From: Archilochus colubris | Lineage: Eukaryota; Chordata; Aves; Apodiformes; Trochilidae | DNA length: 64,000 nt | Direction: 5' to 3' | NCBI GenBank assembly: GCA_023079485.1 | Contig: CM041083.1 | Coordinates: 155,824,552 to 155,888,551, forward strand | Shown here: one piece after another, positions 11,789 to 26,510 of the stretch | Layout of the letters: each line of letters starts with the position of its first letter | How positions within the stretch are numbered: position 1 is the first letter of the stretch | Translations under genes and position numbers: made by a program | Notes under the pieces: generated by a model | What the model was told of the DNA's origin: nothing | The model's database searches: none | The model's input: the letters and a program-made list of their open reading frames with translations, nothing else

Positions 11789-12765
11789 ATGGAATCATAT
11801 AATAGTACAATGGTTTGGGTTGAAATGCACCCTTAAAGATCACCTAGTCCATAAGAAGAGACATCTTCCACTAGATCAGGTTGCTCAATATCCCATCCAA
11901 TGTGACCTCAAACTATGGGGAATCCCCAACTACTTTGGGCAACAATCTGTTCCACTGTTTCACCATTCTCACAGTAAAGAATTTCATCCTAATGTCCAAT
12001 CTCTATTTCTTCCTTGTGTCCAATCTAAAACTTCCCTCTCTCAATTTAAAACCATTAATCCTTGTCCTACTGCTACAGGCCTTAGTAAAAAGTCTCTCTC
12101 CATCTTATAAACCCTCCTTTTATACTGGAAGTCTGCAATAAGGTGTCTCTGAACCTTCTCCAGGCTGAACATCAGGAACACTTTTAACCTGTCATTGTAA
12201 GAGTGGTGTCGCAGCATTCTGATCATTTTTATAGCCTTTCTCTGGACCTACTAAATCAGGTCCATGTCTCTTTAGTGCTGAGGACTCCAGATCTTGATGC
12301 AGTACTCCAGATGGGGTCTCACCAGAATGTGGTAGAGGAAGAGAATCACCTCTACCTGCTGGCCATGTTTTTTTCTTATGGAGCCACAACCCAAGTGCTT
12401 GATCTTGCATTTGAAATTGTCTATTGAAATTCATGATGTTTGTATGGATCCATTGTTCAATCCTGTCACAGTCCCTATGGATTGAATCCTTTCAAGACAA
12501 TCATCTCTTCCATTTAACTTGATATTATTCCCAAATTTGCTGAGGGTGCATTCAATGTGTTTATCTCCTTGGTGAAGATATTGAATAATACCAGTCCCAG
12601 TGGAAACCCTTGAGGAATACCCCTTACTATTGGTTTCTATTGGGCACTGAACTATTAACCATGACTCTTTAGACATGACCAGCCAGCCAATTCTTTATTT
12701 TTTTATTAGTCCGTCCATCAAACTCATATCTTTCCAATTTAGTGGTAAGAATGATGGGAACTAGG
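11789..12765 (-). mobile_element. Old CR1 LINE copy, 3' end to reverse transcriptase region
   Basis: Minus-strand CR1 remnant. The 3' end reads, on the + strand, as the decayed family pattern ATCATATAATAGTACAATGGTTTGGGTTGAAATG..., followed by CACCTAGTCC. Downstream are recognisable CR1 blocks: TGTTCCACTGTTTCACC, CCTTGTCCTACTG, GGTGTCTCTGAACCTTCTCCAGGCTGAAC, AGTACTCCAGATGGGGTCTCACCAG and GATATTGAATAATACCAGTCCCAG. Many indels and stops leave no useful frame. The 3' end resembles that at 54723, so both probably belong to one older subfamily (CR1-Y-like, from memory). Confidence 0.88.
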
Positions 12766-14333
12766 AAGCAAGTTCTAGATCTTGGAAACCCTATGATTAA
12801 CCAAAATTGTTATTGTGGATTAACTTGCTTTAGAGGACTTGTGTCAAACAGAGAGTCTCATAAAACTAATGCTTGATTGCCCCAATGGTATTTATTCAGG
12901 TCATGCCTTGGAGCATACTAGTAATGTAGAATTTCTTTTGTATGGCCCTTTTCAAACAATCAGTAATAGACAACCCTTTTCTTTAAATCCACACAGGAAA
13001 GGGAGGAATTTGCTAAAGTGCAATGGGGGAGGAGAGAGTGCATTAAGAAAGAAACAAACATTACAAGTTTGTAGAAATTTAGAAAGGTTCCATTCATAAA
13101 ATCAAAGAGGATTTTTTTTCCTAGTGGTACATAATCTGAATAAGCAAGGTGATACTATAGAAATAATATATATAATCAAAGCTATTTTGAAGATGATAAC
13201 TGATCCTGACTTCTGCAAAAACTGGTAAATTTTTATTTATTCTACTTTATTACTATTTTTTAAAATATCTTTAAAACATTGCACGTGAATATGGGTCTTT
13301 AACACTTACCCATTTTTAAATATTTGTAGCTGAAGCTAAATGAAACTTTTGAAAAAACCCAATTATTTGTGTTTTAGTCAGGTCTATATAATACACAAAA
13401 AAATTTTCAGACTTCTTCCTGTTACAGCCTAGACATAAGACATTTGTAGCTAAGACTACTTCAGCATCAAAAGGATTCCTAGCAAAACGTCAGTTAGGAC
13501 GCAAAGTTCTGGTAGCTTTAGAACCTAAAAGCCTAAGAATATATAGAAAAAAACTCAGAAAATAAAGTCTTCAGTTGAGAATTACATTTCATTCTCTCAG
13601 CCTGATGATTCTGCCCAGTGACCCACATCTATGTATTATTTCTGTTATTTAAGCCTTTAATTAACATTGGTAATACTAATTTTAATTATATAGATGCTAT
13701 ATGATGCTGTAAATATTGTATTTTATTAACTTTTTAAATATCTAATTTGCTTGCTCTAATTATCTTTAAACACCAGTAAAATGCTTTAGTATACTTTTCA
13801 TTAATCTATTACTACAGTTCAATTACTTTGCTATTGTTTTTGTAATTTAGAACTAAATAGAACAACATTTACATTCTATCTTTTTACAGCCTTTAAATGA
13901 TCTTGTAATTAATATTTAATTGGAGAAATACCATTGCTTTTCTTAATTTGTAGCACAAAATATTCATTAATGGATGCTAAATATAGAAAGAGTAATCTTT
14001 CTTAAAAAGAAAAAAAAATAACATAAAAAGGAAACCTCTGTTCAGCTCTATTCTGTCAGCTGTTCAAAAGCTGTCCTTCTCTGCTTATCAAAAACATTCT
14101 TAATCAGAAAAACAAGTAATGAAGTAAAGTATATATATATAAAGAATGCATTGCATCAGAATTTCTCTCTCAATGTAGGGTAAGTCTTAAGGCTAGAAAC
14201 TTTACAGTGAAAAGGAGTTTTAACTTCCTCCATTCACTAAGAGAGGAAAGAACTGCAATAGCAATCCTGTTTGCCACAAGTACTCATAAATAAAGTTTCT
14301 CTAGTGATTCAGAGATGAATGAGGTCCACCATC

Positions 14334-14361
14334 ACCTGAGACCAACTACCTGAGACCAGCT
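14334..14361. repeat. 14 bp tandem duplication
   Basis: ACCTGAGACCAACT is followed directly by ACCTGAGACCAGCT, differing at one base. Confidence 0.85.
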
Positions 14362-15930
14362 GAACCACTCAAATGTTTTAGGTGATTCATATGGGACAAA
14401 GCAAGCAGCCTCTGTGACTAACAGCATTAAAAAAAAAAAAATAAAATAAAAAAAATTGTTGAAGATTCATCCAGGCACCCAAAATTTTTCATTGTATGCA
14501 CTCTTCTTGCACTTGCTTTTTTTAAAAGGTGAAGTACAATTTAAATTTTTGGATATAAGTCAACAGTCTGACTAAGTCTGTTTTTTTTTTTTTTATTTGC
14601 CATAAATCATTTCTCAACTGATTTGTGAATGGAAATTCCAGCACTATCTAAAATGGACTTTATGATTAGAAACAAAATAATTGTGTCTATTACATTGTGT
14701 TACTGAACTTTAGTGTCAAACATAGTAGACAGTACAGATGATAATAATAAGGTGTCTATAACTATAAGAGAAGACTCAGAGTGAAGTCATACTTACAAAA
14801 GAACATTATATTCACTCTGATCCCATGATACTGAAGTGTTCAAAACAGTTCCTCCATTCGCACTATTTCTATCTTGATAATAGAATCTGATATTTATTTA
14901 CCTATTCATTTATTTACTAGTTTGGTTTTTTTGTGTTTTGTTTTGGTTTTTGTTTTTTGCTTGTTTTTCCGTTTTTAAGGAAAAGGCATCCTGAGAATAT
15001 TTTTTTTTACATCAGCTAGAAAGGATCACAAGCAATTTTGATCCAGCATTTTTTTTGTCCAACCTTTATTTAGTTGTTTTAGCTCTTTCCATGTCTAACC
15101 TTCTGCCACTCTTCTACCAGATGACAAGAGAGAAATAGTATCAAACAGATAAGGAGGAGTTATCTTGCTATACTATCCCGGCATAAGGGCTAAACAGTAG
15201 AATGGCTTCCAGCCCCTTAAAAAAGGTGTTGGAGTGTTCCTTTGCAGTGTCTAGAATTACACTTGCAGAGCTTTCATTCACTGAGCCATGTTGAAACATC
15301 ACATCAACCAGCATTTTTAACTTCTAAAGAACACATTAACTGGAGAAGGAATAGTTTTAAAAGTCATCTCCTTTTTTTTTTACATGCCCAAAGATGTGAT
15401 CAAGAGAGTAATACAAGACATAAAAAACTAAAAGTTTGCTCTGACAGGTATGGTATACTTTAATGATGTAGTTTTAGTTGATACACTAATGGTACATACA
15501 TATTTTCCTGAACAAGCTGGAAGACTTCAAACTGGGAATCTCAAAGAGTAAAAAAATTACCATTGTAATATTTTTGTTCTAAAGAGATAGTTTTCAAACA
15601 ATTTTTTTTTCCTGAAATTTTGTACTATAATTCTATTCTGGGGAAAGTGTAAGAGAAAATAAAATCATAATTTGCTTCGTTAATCAGGGAAGCAAGTAAA
15701 ATCTGATCAAATATATGATAACAAGAGTTTTCCTTTCTGTAGACTGAAAGTTAATTTACTCCGCACTTCTTGACAGTCAACACCGTGGTGGTAAGTGATT
15801 CATGCTTTAAGGGGTCATAATAAGAGAGAATAGCTGTTTGCTATAATTATAGGAATTTCTTGTCTATCAACAATAAACCTGCTAAAAAAATTCCCTCCAT
15901 TGGCTTGGCCAACTAGTAAGTGGCAATGGT

Positions 15931-15966
15931 GTTCCATTGTCAGTTCCATTGTCAATTCCATTGACA
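15931..15966. repeat. 12 bp unit repeated three times
   Basis: GTTCCATTGTCA occurs twice exactly and then as ATTCCATTGACA. Confidence 0.9.
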
Positions 15967-16872
15967 TTTAGCAGAACATAAGGCAACATTTGTATGTCTA
16001 AATATAAGAACCATGTACCATTAAGGAGCAGGACATATTCAACAAAGGTAACACACCCCAGGCTTCATTGAGGAAGAAAGGAAACATGATTCTTTACAGA
16101 AGTTATGCATGAAAACATTCCTGGAAGAAGCTGACAGATATTTTTCTCTTTTCTGATTCTACAGTAAAACTGAAAAATGCACAATACTTCTATTGAAATC
16201 TCAGTCCATGAAACTTAAAGCTTTTTGCAGAAAAGAAAACCTTTTTCCTTATCTTTTTCTTCTATTGAAGATATTTTAAAAAAACTTTAAAAATATTTCT
16301 ATATAAGCAAAACAAGAAGACTAGAACTAGTTACTTTAAATTGACTGGTATTTAACAAAATAAAAGCTCAGCATATTGTGGATTATTGTAATTATTTGCT
16401 GGGGAATTACTGAAAATGCCTCTAAAAATAGACTTAGTACAGGACTTTTCTCAAGGAAAAAATGTGAAAAAACCCATAAATCATAATTGGAGAGGAATAA
16501 CATGAAAAGAAATAAATGTCTAATAAATGCAGGTAGACAATAAGTGTAATAAAGTCAGTCTCAGAAGAGCAATGGACAGAAACAATTTTCACAGGATAAT
16601 ATAGACTGCTGAATATGGATAATGAGAATTATATAATACGTACACAATATATGGTCTTTAGGAACACTATATAAGTATATATATATATATACTACACAAA
16701 AGTACATATAATAGTTCGATAATGTGTTTGTTTGTATTTATTCTTTATTCCTCTGCTACTTCAAAAACTATTGTAAATAATGCTGGTCAGAGCAAGACTT
16801 TTTTATTTATTTATTTATTTTCTTTTTTATTTTGCAATGTGATCTAGATCTTTAGGAAATATGTTTAAAAAT

Positions 16873-16919
16873 CCTTTCTATCGAAAGGAAGATCTGTCTG
16901 CATAATCAGATGCAGGCAG
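16873..16919. repeat. Two adjacent short hairpins
   Basis: CCTTTC-TATC-GAAAGG at 16873-16888, then CTGTCTGCAT / ATGCAGGCAG at 16894-16903 and 16910-16919 with a 6-base loop and one possible G-U pair. The stems are too short for a canonical microRNA precursor. Confidence 0.6.
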
Positions 16920-18202
16920 CTTTGTGTGTCTTCCGCAATACTTGGAGGAAATCCGAGTCTGTTCTAGAAACTTTGTGATCACAGTAGTGAAACTCCAGAC
17001 CAGACTAATAAACTTCCAAAAGAGTCTGACAGCATAGAAGAGCTTTGAATCTCTGTTAGCAACCAGTTTTCTTTATATATTCTGAAATACTATAGATCTT
17101 ATGAATCTCAATGGTAAATGAATTGATGTCAGTTTCAGGTTGTATAATTAGAAGGATTCCTGTAAATTAAATTCTGTTTGAAATAGAATATATTTTATAA
17201 TCTGAAACTTCATACTTTTTTTTTTTTTTTTTTTGAAAACATATGGTTCTGATTGCTTCTGACTTAGATCCACTAATTAGGAGACACTCATACCTTGTTC
17301 CAACATTTCTTCTAAGCCAAATGTTAATATGAAAAAAGAATGACAAAGAGGAAAGGGAATTTTAGTATGCTTATTCTCACATGGCCTGAGAGACACAAAG
17401 AGAGGGACAGCATCTGTTGAATATTGTCTTTACCCAAGCACGATCAGAATCAAGTAAACATTTCAAAGAAATCCACGGATGACTTAGGATGTGGGAAGGG
17501 GAGAATGCTATATATGACAACAAACTTGAAATATTTCCAATGAACTGGAAGTTGATGGAAGTATTTTCAACAAGACATAATGGTACATCTAAGTGCTTTC
17601 TGGAAGGAAAATGTTTTCAGGGGATTAGAGGCAGTAAATTAAAGTGATTTGTATCTGAAGAATAGGAGATTACTATTGAGTTGAGGGAAGCCAGAGAGAG
17701 ACTCTGAGGAAAACAAAACCAAACAAACAAAACCAACAAAAAAAATCATACTGAAAACAGAGCAATAAGAGACATCATGATACCATCATATCCTCCAGTA
17801 ACATATGCATAGGGATTTAAATAGTTCCTCACACCATATTTAGCTAAGAAAAGACTGAAGAAAAAAAATATAATTGACTTGAAGTTTCTTTGATATATAC
17901 AATTTTATGCCCAGAACCATGTCACAGTACCCTCTAAACACAGTTGGCTAAGGCCCAAAGTTGGGCTGGAAATACAGGAGTACAAAGGAGGTTTACAGAG
18001 AAGGATGATTATAGAAAATTAGAACCTCTTGGTCCACCCAGGACCCTGAAAGCATGAGGGCTACAATTTGAAAATTGCAATTTAGAAATCTTTAAAAACC
18101 CTGATTATGCTTCAGCTGCAGTTTAAACTGTTTGTTTTGGACAAACAGATGCTCTCTCTATTTAATTTTTCTGTTAGCGTGTAAGTAAAGCTCTTTTCTG
18201 GC

Positions 18203-18226
18203 TTCTTCCTTTTTCTTTTTCTTTTC

Positions 18227-18263
<37 letters not shown>

Positions 18264-18266
18264 TCT
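18203..18266. repeat. (CTTTT)n / poly-T pyrimidine tract
   Basis: Pyrimidine-only run of CTTTT units turning into a pure T run. Confidence 0.95.
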
Positions 18267-21200
18267 CATTTTGCATGAGCAATGAAGCTACATACTCATA
18301 TTTAATGAATTATAAGGTTTGCAGTCAGCAAAAAGTAATCACCAACGAAATGAAGGTGTTTACAATTACACCTGAAATGAATACAAGGAAGATATATAAA
18401 ACGTAATTTTAATGTTTTATCAGCCCTTTGGCTTTGGTCTGCTCTGCCAAAAGTACATTGGTGGTCGAAATATCTAAGTAAAAAAGCAAAACAAAGCATT
18501 CTCTTTCTGTCTTTGTTTGATGGGTAGAGTAGACAGTTTCAAGAGATTATTTAAACCAGTAAATTTTATGTTAGAAACATGGCAGTGTTGTGTATATAGT
18601 TTCCTTTCAGGGCAAAATAATTTTCTTTAAAATTAAATGCAAGTTTATTTAAGCATCTTCGTAATAAGAGTGATGATTATTAGATTTTTTTTTCCAGCTA
18701 TGTTTGTATGCCTAATGTAGCTGCCTCCAATGAACACTGAAACACAAATTTTGAACTAATTTCAGTCACGACTTCAGTAGTTTCAAATATAAGGATTGCC
18801 ACATGGAATAAGAGCAGAGCTTTATCAGGCTCATTATTATTCTTAAAGCAAATAAATGCCAGAGTATATGAATTCTTTTCATAGGGAACTAGTTAATTAC
18901 TTTTAGTATACCTTTCTTCTTTGATGCTGTGCTATGCTTTTTTAGAATGGGATCACCCTAACAACAATGAAAATTAAGATTTACTTGGTAGTTTTATTTG
19001 TCTTGTCCATTCCCTTCAAGCTATTTTCTATCTGTCTCCCCATCCAAATATCTATTAAGTTTGTTTTATCAGAAAAAATAATGACTCCGGGGCCACTTTC
19101 TTGAATTGCACTAGATCATTTGAAACTAGACACTACTGGCACATCATAACAAGTCTTATTTATCTATATGTACACCATATTATATGTTACAATATTGCAA
19201 AAGTTTTAATCAGCTTTATGTGCCATTAGCCATGAGGGTTTTCTGAAACTCTTGGCAGTTGGTTTTAGATTGGATGACACTGAATAAGTTTGAAACTATG
19301 AACATACAGGAAGGTTTCCTGAACAGTGTTAGTTCCAAGCAGTCTTTAGAGGTACATCTCCATGGTGCCATTTCTCTTTAGTTCCTGACTCCATTCAGAA
19401 AATTCTAACACTCTAATGAGTCTTGAGTCTATTGAAATAATTTCTTCCTAGAATGTGGTTTTACTAATAACACAACAAAAATATCCCTGAACTTTGTTAA
19501 GATAGTGCTCACGAGCAGACTCTACTATAAATATTGTCCACTTATTTTTATCCCAGACAATTGAAAAAAAGTCCTATATCTGCTACTTCAACATTATAAG
19601 AGCAAGAATAAGCCCCAGCATGCAGACCATGGTAATCAACAAAACAATTTTTCAGTGTCTGTGCAATCCATATAATCCAATATTGACATATTCATCTTTT
19701 AGAAATTATTGAATTGTGTTGTACAAAGAGGTGTCTCTTTAGTTTTTCGTGTTAGGTACAATTTTTTCTAAACTTTTACATAATTTGGAACTTCTTCAAA
19801 ATATGTTAATGGTTGAGTTAAAAAAAAATTGAGACATTAAGACTACATGATATTTCTGGTCTTATTATGAGGAAGATCTTCTATGAGAGATTGAATTACT
19901 ATGTCTTGATATATAGTTTAAGCAGAGGTTACTAGCAATTTCTGAAACAATGAAAATCAGATGATATTGAATTTCTGCAGGACTTGATTGGACAGGCATT
20001 TATAATTTCACTTCTCATTTCTATGCTACCTTCTTACTTGAACTGCTTAATGATTCTATTATTTCAATATACACTGAATCACTTGTTTGCTTGTAGGAAA
20101 AACAAGGCTACTTGGCTAAATAGTTAATTCTTTTACATGGAAATAATGATCTTGGCAATTTGTTGTTGTCAATGAGCTGACAGTCAGAAAGCTCACCTCT
20201 CTTTAGAATGTTAACTAAAATGGTTTTTACCTGTCAGAAAATCACGTACAAGGAAAATGTCTGTACTGCTCCAATTTGCTCAGAGATCCTTAACACCTGA
20301 GCAAATTATTAAAGATTTTTTTTTTAATTTTATTTTACTTTCATGTTCTACAACTGCATTCTTAAAATGGTTTCTTCTAACATATACGCTGCAAGGTATT
20401 TTTTTCTGCTGAGGGAATTGAACAAGTACAGCAGTTACCTTTTACTGAAAATCATGTAATGCCTGCTGTGTAAATAGCCTTGACCCCATCAATGTCTTCT
20501 AAACTGCCTGACTTTTACTATCTTTTTCCCCTCAGCTGTGAATAGGATTTTTCAGCATCTTGAGAATAAAGACTAATGCGTCTATAGTCCTTGCAAGACA
20601 GATAGTATTTAACATTTATGTCATGTAAAATTGATTGTTTCATAGACTTCCCCTATCACATTCTTGCATTGGTTTCTGCTTTCTTAAGGACAAAAAAAAA
20701 AAAAAATCCACAGTTGTTTCTTTTTAGATTTCGACATAGTTTGTGCCCTGGCAACAGCTGTCACTAGGCTAACAGATGTTTCTCCACTGCTGCAAGAAAA
20801 ATCTTCCAAAGAACACATTTTTTTTTTTAAGAGACTATAAATATTTACTGAAAATTTGAATTCATCAATGATTTTTTCTAAAAACATGGGTTTTGAATAT
20901 GTATATTAGGAGCTGACAGTGGTGTATACTGGAATAAAATTTAGCTTTTTAAATGCATGTATGTATCAAATGCATAAAAACAGTTTATTAATTTTAAAAA
21001 GCAGAATAGTACATAAAAATACTCACAATAAAATTAATATAAAATTTTTCATTAGGATTATTAGTCTATGTACATTTCACATACACAATATGCAAATTTT
21101 TCTGACATGCTAAATATTGCAGCATTAATTTCTGTAACATACTTCAACTAGTTCATGAAATATGAACCTTAGAAATCTCATCCCATATGGCCTTTTAGGT

Positions 21201-24200
21201 ATAAAGGTAAAAGAGAAAGGGAATCATCTTTCACATTTATCACCAAAACAGCCATCAATATTATACTGGTAGGAGGTGAAGAGAAATCCAACAGGACAGC
21301 AGTCTGATTCCAAAGTCAGGGGGAGGGCAGGGATAGAGAGGGGTAACAAGGGAAAAAAAAATTAACAATAAAATTTCCAAACACATCTAAAGGAACCCCC
21401 ATATATTTAAGAACTGTCACCTTGTTCTGTGTCTGCTCTGTCCAGTTCCATGACAAAACTATCACAAGCATAGAAAACATCATTCCACTAGTAAAGGAAC
21501 TCAAGTTTTCAGCCTTCCATACATGGCAAATGGCTGCTAACACCTGCTGAGATTAACAGCAACAAACATATTGCCAAAAGCAGTCCTATAAAACAGCTCA
21601 AAAACTGTTCCACACACCATCTAAACATGTTTTATGTTTCTTAGCATCTGGTTTATGTTAGCATTATATACAAAGTATTCTAGAGAGAACTAGTGACTCA
21701 CCACCAGTGTTCTCAGAAATACCTGAGTGATCTTGAAGATTGTTATTTTCAACAGTGAGTGTAAAATGTAGAAACAGATCCAGTATAATTTAGCTAGAAG
21801 ATCCTGTGTAAGAACATTCAGCTGTTTGTGTTCACCATTTGTCTGGTGATCCAATTCAAAGCCATTAGATAAAAATAGTAATGTCTCAGCTATAACATAC
21901 AAACACAAGGGTAAAGGTTGAGATACCCTTTTATTTGAACCATCTTGCTTCCATGCCTTTTGCAGTTTCTCCTGACAATATTTTTCAATATTTTTTTTTT
22001 TAGATATTGATAGTTCTATCAAACCTGTTTTTTTTTTCCTCTCTCAATATCTTCATTCCAGTAGTTTACTTTCTAAACTGGAAGTCAGAATGTTTTTGTT
22101 GGAATTTTCCCCCCTAGGTCCTGTTAATCCTAAAGCAGATTATTTCAAGAATACAAGCAGGTAAGAAATATGACTAAGCATTACTCAGATGCAGCTGAAT
22201 AGACTACCATTGGGTATACACAAAGGAATATATATTACTGGAAAGACTGTAAATACCAGTAATGTCACAAATAAAAACTGGGAGCTGATGTTCACTTAAA
22301 AACTCCTTCTTATTATTTTTACCAAGTCACAAAAGAGTACCATCACACAGTTGTAAAACCAATTCCTTAAAAACTGTTAAATGCTCTGTTTCCCAAGAGC
22401 TCCATTTAACAGAATCTCTAATATGTTCCTTATCATGTGTAAAGATAATGGGCTTCTTCTTTACAGAATAGATACTTTTAACTGAATGAGATGAGTACTC
22501 TTTAATATACCTACCAGATCAAGCATTCAAATCTTTTTCCTCCTCTCACCTTTCATCAATTTCATGTGTGTTTTGTATTTTCATTTTCTTTGTTTCCATA
22601 CAGATATTTCATTTCCCAAATAACTTTTTCTTTTGTATCTCCATAAAGTCAATTCTTCTTATAAAAGGAAAATATTTTTTAATTTGTAATATTTTATGGT
22701 TTTATCAATAAACTAATATTATGCAGTCTGATTCTTTAGTAACTTATCTGGCCCATATTGACAGAAATCTGAAATGCAGTCAGCTAAAACCACTTGGCTG
22801 TACAGGCCTATATTGCTTCTGTAGGAAAATTTAAGTGGATCTATTTATTAATTCCATCTGTCTTAACAGCATGTGATATTGGTGGAAATATCTTGTCTAT
22901 TCATATTGGGCTCATGATATGTCAAAAAACTAAGTGATACTAATGGATTTGACTAGGTCAGGCACAGAATGTTGAAGCCTGTCTGCACTTTAAAATGCTA
23001 AAAAACTCAACCAGCACTTCCCCTATTATCTCCTGTTCAGCACAGCAGGCCTACTGCATGATTACCACCAGATTTGACCGTGAAGGAATTCTTGAAGGTA
23101 AGGAAAGACCAGTTTATATAAAGGAAAAGGTATATCTGAGTGGATTTCAACTTCCATTGTAGCTGCATGTCCCTATAAATTTGTACACTACACTTTTGTT
23201 TTGATGTGCTTTGTTTTACTCTCAGAGCTGAATATTAAGGCCACTAGGTCATTTTCTGCTGCTGGAGAATATCAGGAAGAAAATATACCATGTCACCCTG
23301 GAGAATTCAGAGTTAAACTCATGTGTGAAGAGACTCTTCACACTTGTTTAAAAATGTTCACTACAGGCAATATTTTTTCCCCGTTTAACTATGGTTTAAG
23401 CAACCAAAATCAGGCAAAGCTGTTTTTTGTTTGTGATGCTAACACAAGTTTTAACTTTTTCTTTAAAGGAAAAAGTGTAGCAGTGCTTGTAGATGTTTCA
23501 GACATTTCAGTTTTTGTCTGGGTAAATGTAAATACTCACTATGGGAATATTTGCATCTGAGCATCGTCTCAGTCCAGATCCTTAGAGTGTTTTTAAATAG
23601 GATTTAATGTGTAATGTTGACACTGTAATATTGATCTTTTTAAAAGACCAGGTGAATTTCACCCTAGATGTGACCATTTCTCCTCTCCCTTGAGCATAAG
23701 GTAATTTTATTATAACAATTTCAAACAGATATCTGTTTAAGTGTGACAAATTACAGCACTTTAGTCTTAGAATTTTACTCCTGGTTTTGTGCATGACTAT
23801 AACATAACCAAACATTTCTTCCTCTTATAATCCCCAAACACAAGAGGATACTACATTGTATTTAATTGACTTGCTTTTTTCTGTAAAGGAAGAAACATTA
23901 AAGAAACACTAAAGAAACTAGAGAAAGAAACAGTTTGTGGTGTATCATTCCAAAATTAAAATATGGACAAGTAAAGCTGAACAACTATAAAATAAGAGCC
24001 TATTAAGCAGTATGGCTGGCATGGAGATACATGTGCAACATTTCTGATGTTAATTGTACTCAGTAGCAACCTTCAAGATCAAGTGGATATTGATATTCAC
24101 ATAGCACATTCACTGCAGTTCCAGAGCCTTCACAGATGCTCTTCTACTAAAAGAAATATATGGATAATAATGACCTACTTGAATTAAGAAGGAAATGTTT

Positions 24201-24315
24201 TTGAAATAGCTTTATTTCATACAGTTACATACTGACATATTTAAACAGGATGATCCATCTCATTTTTAAAAATTACTGACTGGTGATAGTAAAGTTATAA
24301 AGAAACCATTTTTTT

Positions 24316-24347
24316 GACCTTGGAAGAGTCAGACCTTGGAAGAGTTC
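24316..24347. repeat. 16 bp tandem duplication
   Basis: GACCTTGGAAGAGTCA is followed directly by GACCTTGGAAGAGTTC. Confidence 0.9.
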
Positions 24348-25319
24348 TGTCATAAGATAGAACTATTCACAGTACTTTCCTTTCCTTTTCATTATTCATT
24401 TCATTACTGAAAATTAGTAAAAAAAAGATGTCGAATAAGTTAAAATTAATAAAAAATATCAGTGAAATAAATTTATGTGTGGAAAATGAGATATAAGCAA
24501 AGAGGTTTTGGCAAACAAATGAATATATTAATCTGAAATTGTGAAAGTGTTACTTTTTAGACATGTAAAGATTGGAAAAATATTTGATTTTTTTTTCTCA
24601 CTGTAGATATCACATACAAATGTGATAGCATTTATTTAATGGTGTTCATGTAGAAAAATCTGGGTAATCTGTTAATTTAGAAAATGTAGAAAAATTTGGG
24701 AAAAATTATTTGACAGGCTTTCATTTTTCCTTGCCTTCAAAACCATGTTAAGTGCATTATTAGTAATATAACAAAATTTAAAAGAATATCTTAGTAATAG
24801 ATAGCTTTTCTTATTTCATAAACAGACAGCTTAAAAATGATTCACCCACATTCAATCTTAGTCTTTTTCAGGTGTTCAAGTGAACAAAAATATCAAGTAT
24901 ATTTCACTTCTGAAAGGTTGAAAAACCATCTCATCCTTGTCTACCAGCTCAGGAACAAGTCTGCATTACCACTCAAATCTGTCTAGAGAAAAATACTTTT
25001 GTTCCATGGATTTGTTTGCAGATCTATGGCTTTTCTTTCATTTCCTCTTTCTTCGTATCCTCTTATAGTGGATAGAAATATAGAATTTGTTCATGCCATT
25101 AAGCAAAGGCAAAGTATTTTGGTTATTGCTATAAGTAAAAATTGAATCTTAATGACTATGAATGATTTGCTGGGTGAACTAAATTAAAAGAACAGTTCAA
25201 TTCTAGTGAAAGGTTTATGCAGATTAAAAAAACTGCTAAGGGCAACAACTAGATAATAAACCTATGCTAGAATATATCAATCAATTAATTAATGCTCCTC
25301 CAATTTCCTAAAATTGAAG

Positions 25320-25510
25320 GGGAAAAAATAGAGAAAAAAGAATAGAAAAACAAAACAAAACACAAGAATAAAATTTGCTTTTATTTCAAGAATAAACAAT
25401 ATGAAGGAAAAAAAAAGAAAAAAAAAGAAAATAAAAGAAAAAAAGAAAGAAAAAACCAAAACAACAAAAAGCACAAAACAAAACAAAACAAAAACAACAA
25501 ACCAAAACAC
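25320..25510. repeat. A-rich low-complexity tract
   Basis: Poly-purine AAAG/AAAAAG repeats merging into AAACA and AAAACA repeats. The Phe-rich minus-strand frame over it (25289-25510) is an artefact. Confidence 0.85.
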
Positions 25511-26472
25511 AAATCTCTTGCAAACTTAAATTATAGTGATAGCGATAGATGAATTCTAAATAGAAACAGCTCTAACTTATTTGTATTTTTTCCATATGAT
25601 TTTTAGTGTTGATGGCTATAATTCCATGAACAGAAGACTAAGAACTTCTTTGTTTCTTAGTATATAAGTTATTAGCAACCCATTGCAAATTAAAATCAAA
25701 TCAGATATTTCACTGATCATCACTTACATTATTTTACTATGTTTAGCATAGCAAAACCAAAGCTTTACTCTGAACAGAACTTCACAGAGGTTTCTTCTCC
25801 ATTAGAAGTCTGAATGTAGCACTGCTGTCAAAATTATGCATGTATGCTGTTTCTGAAAATCTAGCCTCAGTGGTTTCTCCTAAGTTCTAAGGGCTTTTTA
25901 ATAGCTTTTTTTTATGTACTAGAAAATGAGCATCTGCATTCTTTCAGTCTTTAGCATCCTATAATTGAGGTAGTTAATATAACTTTTCTGTTGCAAAACA
26001 TAATTTCTTAGAAATGTGGATGAGAGATACAATTAACAGGCTTGAGAGTAACAAGTTAGCAAACAGCCACAGTTTAACCCTGGGAAGGCTATTAAATGAA
26101 GTACAGATATTCCATTAATCCCTTGTCATGGACATGGCAGTAAATTGAAAAAAATGTCTCTTGAATCAACAACATTCTGACACCGTTTTTCTCTGTTTAC
26201 ACTCTTTAAAATATATCAAAATTATTTACAGCAGCACACCTCTCTCCTTTGATATGGTAAGAGCCACCATAAAATGCTGATCAGAATGGCTCCTGATACA
26301 AAGTTGTCAGATAGGTAGTGCAAATTGGTGTGGAATACAAGAACTAGGGAATTCTTCGAATGCCTGAATAACAAACGGATGGTCAGCAGTTACCAATTTG
26401 CAATGTCTGGCAATGCATGACAAGAAGTAGAAATTTCTGGCTATAAAATTCAGAGGAAAAAGGGGAAAAATT

Positions 26473-26510
26473 AGCAGCAACAGCAGCAACAGCAGTAGCA
26501 TCAGCAGCAC
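26473..26510. repeat. Imperfect (CAG/CAA)n trinucleotide repeat
   Basis: About 12 trinucleotides of AGC, with AAC, AGT and ATC variants. No open exon context. Confidence 0.8.

Noticed and set aside
16873..16919. Possible microRNA precursor from two adjacent hairpins
   Set aside because: Stems of 6 and 10 bp are too short for a canonical precursor; kept only as structural repeats.
23201..23560. 119-codon frame considered as a possible host exon
   Set aside because: No recognised domain, AT-typical composition, no convincing splice sites or neighbouring coding segments; length is within chance for this much sequence.
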